Shown: piece after piece, positions 31,994 through 33,473 of the stretch
Numbering within the stretch: position 1 is the first letter of the stretch
Layout of the letters: each line of letters starts with the position of its first letter
Source: Nostoc sp. 106C
Lineage (GTDB): Bacteria > Cyanobacteriota > Cyanobacteriia > Cyanobacteriales > Nostocaceae
NCBI RefSeq assembly: GCF_002154725.1
Contig: NZ_MTAW01000200.1
Location: 1-33,473 of the forward strand
Direction: 5' to 3'
DNA: 33,473 nt
The notes under the pieces: generated by a model
What the model was told of the DNA's origin: nothing
Database searches by the model: none
Seen by the model: the letters and a program-made list of their open reading frames with translations, nothing else
Program-made: the position numbers and the translations under genes

Positions 31994-32956
31994 TTACGAA
32001 AGGACTGGTTGTGCTTCCTTAGACTCAGCTTTCTGCTTGAAGACGCTTGGTACTTCACCACTGAAGGCTTCACCGTGAACCACTTCGGAACGGGAACCAT
32101 CAACCCCTACTGGAACATCGCCTGTGATGGTGGTGCGATAGAGGAGACGTTCGACATCCAAATGATCCAAATCTTGCGGAGCTAAATGTACTGTGGCGCG
32201 GTTGTCCCAGAAGGCAATATCACCGTTGTTCCAACGAAAGCGGGTGGTGTAGGCAGGTTTAGTGACTTGGTTAAAGAACAACTCTAGCAATAGTCTGCTC
32301 TCTTCTGGTGACACATTCACAATTCGGGAGACGAAGCCAGGGTTGACGAACAAAGCACGTTCACCAGTTTCCGGATGAACTCTGACGACTGGGTGAATAG
32401 AAACCAGGGGATTAACAGCAATGCGATCGTCGAATTTGCCGTTGCGGGGTTGATAACCGCCTCCATTGAAGCGATGTTCCGCTTTCAATGTATCTGCTAG
32501 GGCGCGCAAGGGTGCTGAGAGTCCCTCATAAGCGGCAACAAGGTTACTCCACTGGGTATCACCACCAAAACTGGGGACATTAACGGCGCGTAAAATTGAC
32601 GCGGCTGGTGGGTTAATGGCCGCAGTTACATCTGTGTGCCAGGGGCCGCCAGTACGAAAACCATACTGCCGTTCATAAAGCTTACGGTCTACAGGTTTAA
32701 TCTGAGGAAATCCGGGAACTGGTTCAGGCTCTCCCAGAGGATGGGCGAAAGTTACTTCGCCAAAACGAGATGTGAACTCGACCTGGGCAGCATGATCGAT
32801 GTTTTGATTACGAAAGAATACAACTTTCCACTTTAATAGCGCTTTGCGAATTTCTTGGACTTGCTCGTCAGAAAGAGGGCGGGAAAGGTCTACACTACCA
32901 ATTTCGGCACCGATAAAACCAGCAACTGGTTTAACTTCTATATGTTTGTAGCCCAT
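31994..32956 (-). CDS. TauD/TfdA-family Fe(II)/2-oxoglutarate dioxygenase
   Basis: A 320-aa TauD-family dioxygenase, closer to the taurine dioxygenase core. The iron ligands are H107 and D109 in GGPWHTDVTAA, and H257 in NRATVHLAPQDL. The 2-oxoglutarate Arg is R270 or R274 in DVERLLYRTTITG. It has a C-terminal tail of about 40 residues beyond the usual end. I choose ATG 32956 (MGYKHIEVKPV), preceded by GGAGATATCTAC, over the longer frame starting at 32998 that would add 14 non-family residues. It is the first gene of the minus-strand dioxygenase/dioxygenase/binding-protein group. Operator-like site C lies about 365 bp upstream, beyond a GC-rich repeat. Confidence 0.88.
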   Translation of the reverse strand: MGYKHIEVKPVAGFIGAEIGSVDLSRPLSDEQVQEIRKALLKWKVVFFRNQNIDHAAQVEFTSRFGEVTFAHPLGEPEPVPGFPQIKPVDRKLYERQYGFRTGGPWHTDVTAAINPPAASILRAVNVPSFGGDTQWSNLVAAYEGLSAPLRALADTLKAEHRFNGGGYQPRNGKFDDRIAVNPLVSIHPVVRVHPETGERALFVNPGFVSRIVNVSPEESRLLLELFFNQVTKPAYTTRFRWNNGDIAFWDNRATVHLAPQDLDHLDVERLLYRTTITGDVPVGVDGSRSEVVHGEAFSGEVPSVFKQKAESKEAQPVLS

Positions 32957-33042
32957 GTAGATATCTCCAGAGTTTGATCTGTAGGATGGTGTTCGCACTC
33001 ATTGGTGTCAACTTAAGCTCAACGCTTATCCCACATACGTTT

Positions 33043-33162
33043 TACCCCACCCCTTAATCCCCTCCCCCGAAGTTTGCTCAACGGGGGGGAACCCCCGCAC
33101 GCAACTTCTCTCCGCAGGCGGGGAGGGGAAGTTTTGGCTTTAGACAAAACTGGGGTGGGGTG
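33043..33162. repeat. GC-rich element with inverted C/G-run ends
   Basis: TACCCCACCCC (33043-33053) and GGGGTGGGGTG (33152-33162) form inverted ends around CCCCTCCCC and GGGAGGGGAAG sub-arms, a MITE-like block of about 120 bp. The open frame across it is repeat text. It separates the TauD operon from operator-like site C. Confidence 0.55.
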
Positions 33163-33320
33163 ACGAGGATCGTAATGGTAGGTGAGTGAATACAAAATCA
33201 CCTTATAACAAGGGTTTCACGTTAAGTTGACACGTATGGTTCGCACTCGCCAGTTTCCTTCGGAATTTTGCCAATATTCTGATAGCAATATTCCTGTGCT
33301 GGGAGTAGAACTGAAAACAT

Positions 33321-33353
33321 CATACTATATTCCGATAGATTTACCGTAGTATG
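33321..33353 (-). promoter_or_regulatory. Operator-like dyad, site C
   Basis: CATACTA (33321-33327) and TAGTATG (33347-33353) are perfect inverted arms. Read on the minus strand, the site begins CATACTACGGTAAATCTATC. It shares TACTACGGTA with site A and the TATC and AGTA positions with sites A and B. It is oriented toward the TauD operon. Confidence 0.45.
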
Positions 33354-33419
33354 TATTGCTATTTAACAATTTCCTGTGTTTTTGCAGCTAGAGTACTCCA
33401 AGTAAAAAAATGCCCAATT

Positions 33420-33473
33420 GTCATTGCGAGCGAAACGGAGTGTAGCGAAGCAATCTCAAACTCTGCGATTGCT
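33420..33473. repeat. GTCATTGCGAGCGAA-type repeat, running off the window
   Basis: GTCATTGCGAGCGAA and GCGAAGCAATC form the well-known bacterial intergenic palindromic repeat, in which TTGCGAGCG...GCGAAGCAA occurs in many cyanobacterial and other genomes. It continues to the last base, so its far end is not seen. The remaining 32957-33320 spacer contains no gene that I recognise. Confidence 0.6.

Noticed and set aside
33019-33201. 60-codon minus-strand ORF with Arg/Pro/Gly-rich product
   Set aside because: It is the translation of the GC-rich inverted-repeat element at 33043-33162.
33420-33473. Possible CRISPR array at the window end
   Set aside because: Only one copy of a dispersed palindromic repeat is present, with no regularly spaced repeats or cas genes.

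Overview
The window looks like chromosomal DNA of a filamentous, probably heterocyst-forming cyanobacterium (Nostoc/Tolypothrix/Calothrix type). The evidence is many GCGATCGC (HIP1) octamers, moderate A+T content, an RppA/RppB-like two-component pair, and intergenic repeats of the kind common in Nostocales. This assignment rests on style; no rRNA or tRNA gene is present to confirm it.

Layout. 290-4680 (+): DMT transporter, HAD phosphatase, GNAT, TauE/SafE permease and MFS exporter. 4950-7162 (-): histidine kinase and response regulator. 7213-10010 (-): a tandem of sulfonate-type (SsuA-like) substrate-binding proteins, of which one is intact, one is a C-terminal remnant abutting a MITE-like element, and one is full length but interrupted by a single in-frame stop. 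10369-16889 (+): HpxZ/AtzH-like protein, ODP-type metallo-beta-lactamase-fold protein and methyltransferase in an overlapping ATGA-coupled operon, then a Nudix hydrolase, two more methyltransferases, an isonitrile-hydratase-like DJ-1 protein, a second TauE/SafE permease and a GNAT. 16903-24326 (-): HEAT-repeat protein, ArgJ paralogue, two-cluster ferredoxin, methyltransferase, GNAT, AprA-like flavoprotein and an SsuA-like lipoprotein; read from the promoter side, the binding protein comes first. 24556-26013 (+): methyltransferase and GTP cyclohydrolase I. 26796-29366: PP2C-like phosphatase (-) and MFS transporter (+) flanking a spacer rich in dyad symmetry. 29772-32956 (-): two TauD-family dioxygenases followed by another SsuA-like binding protein.

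Common theme. Four binding-protein loci plus one fragment, two TauD-type dioxygenases (alpha-ketoglutarate-dependent sulfonate/organosulfur oxygenases), two TauE/SafE permeases (sulfite/organosulfonate export) and an AprA/AprB-like flavoprotein-ferredoxin pair point to an organosulfur scavenging island. No SsuB/SsuC-type ATPase or permease gene is present, so the binding proteins must dock on transporters encoded elsewhere or act as orphans. The least explained part is the binding protein / AprA-like flavoprotein / GNAT / methyltransferase / ferredoxin / ArgJ-paralogue array. A conserved dyad-containing site (core TACGGTANACTTATCAAATT) occurs upstream of three of the transcription units and, more weakly, at a fourth place. 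It is a candidate operator for a shared regulon.

Decay and mobility are evident: a nonsense-interrupted binding protein, a truncated paralogue next to a MITE, a truncated SDR, decayed coding sequence upstream of argJ, and an interspersed repeat inserted in frame in the kinase ATPase domain. All functional statements come from reading motifs by eye; no database search was run.
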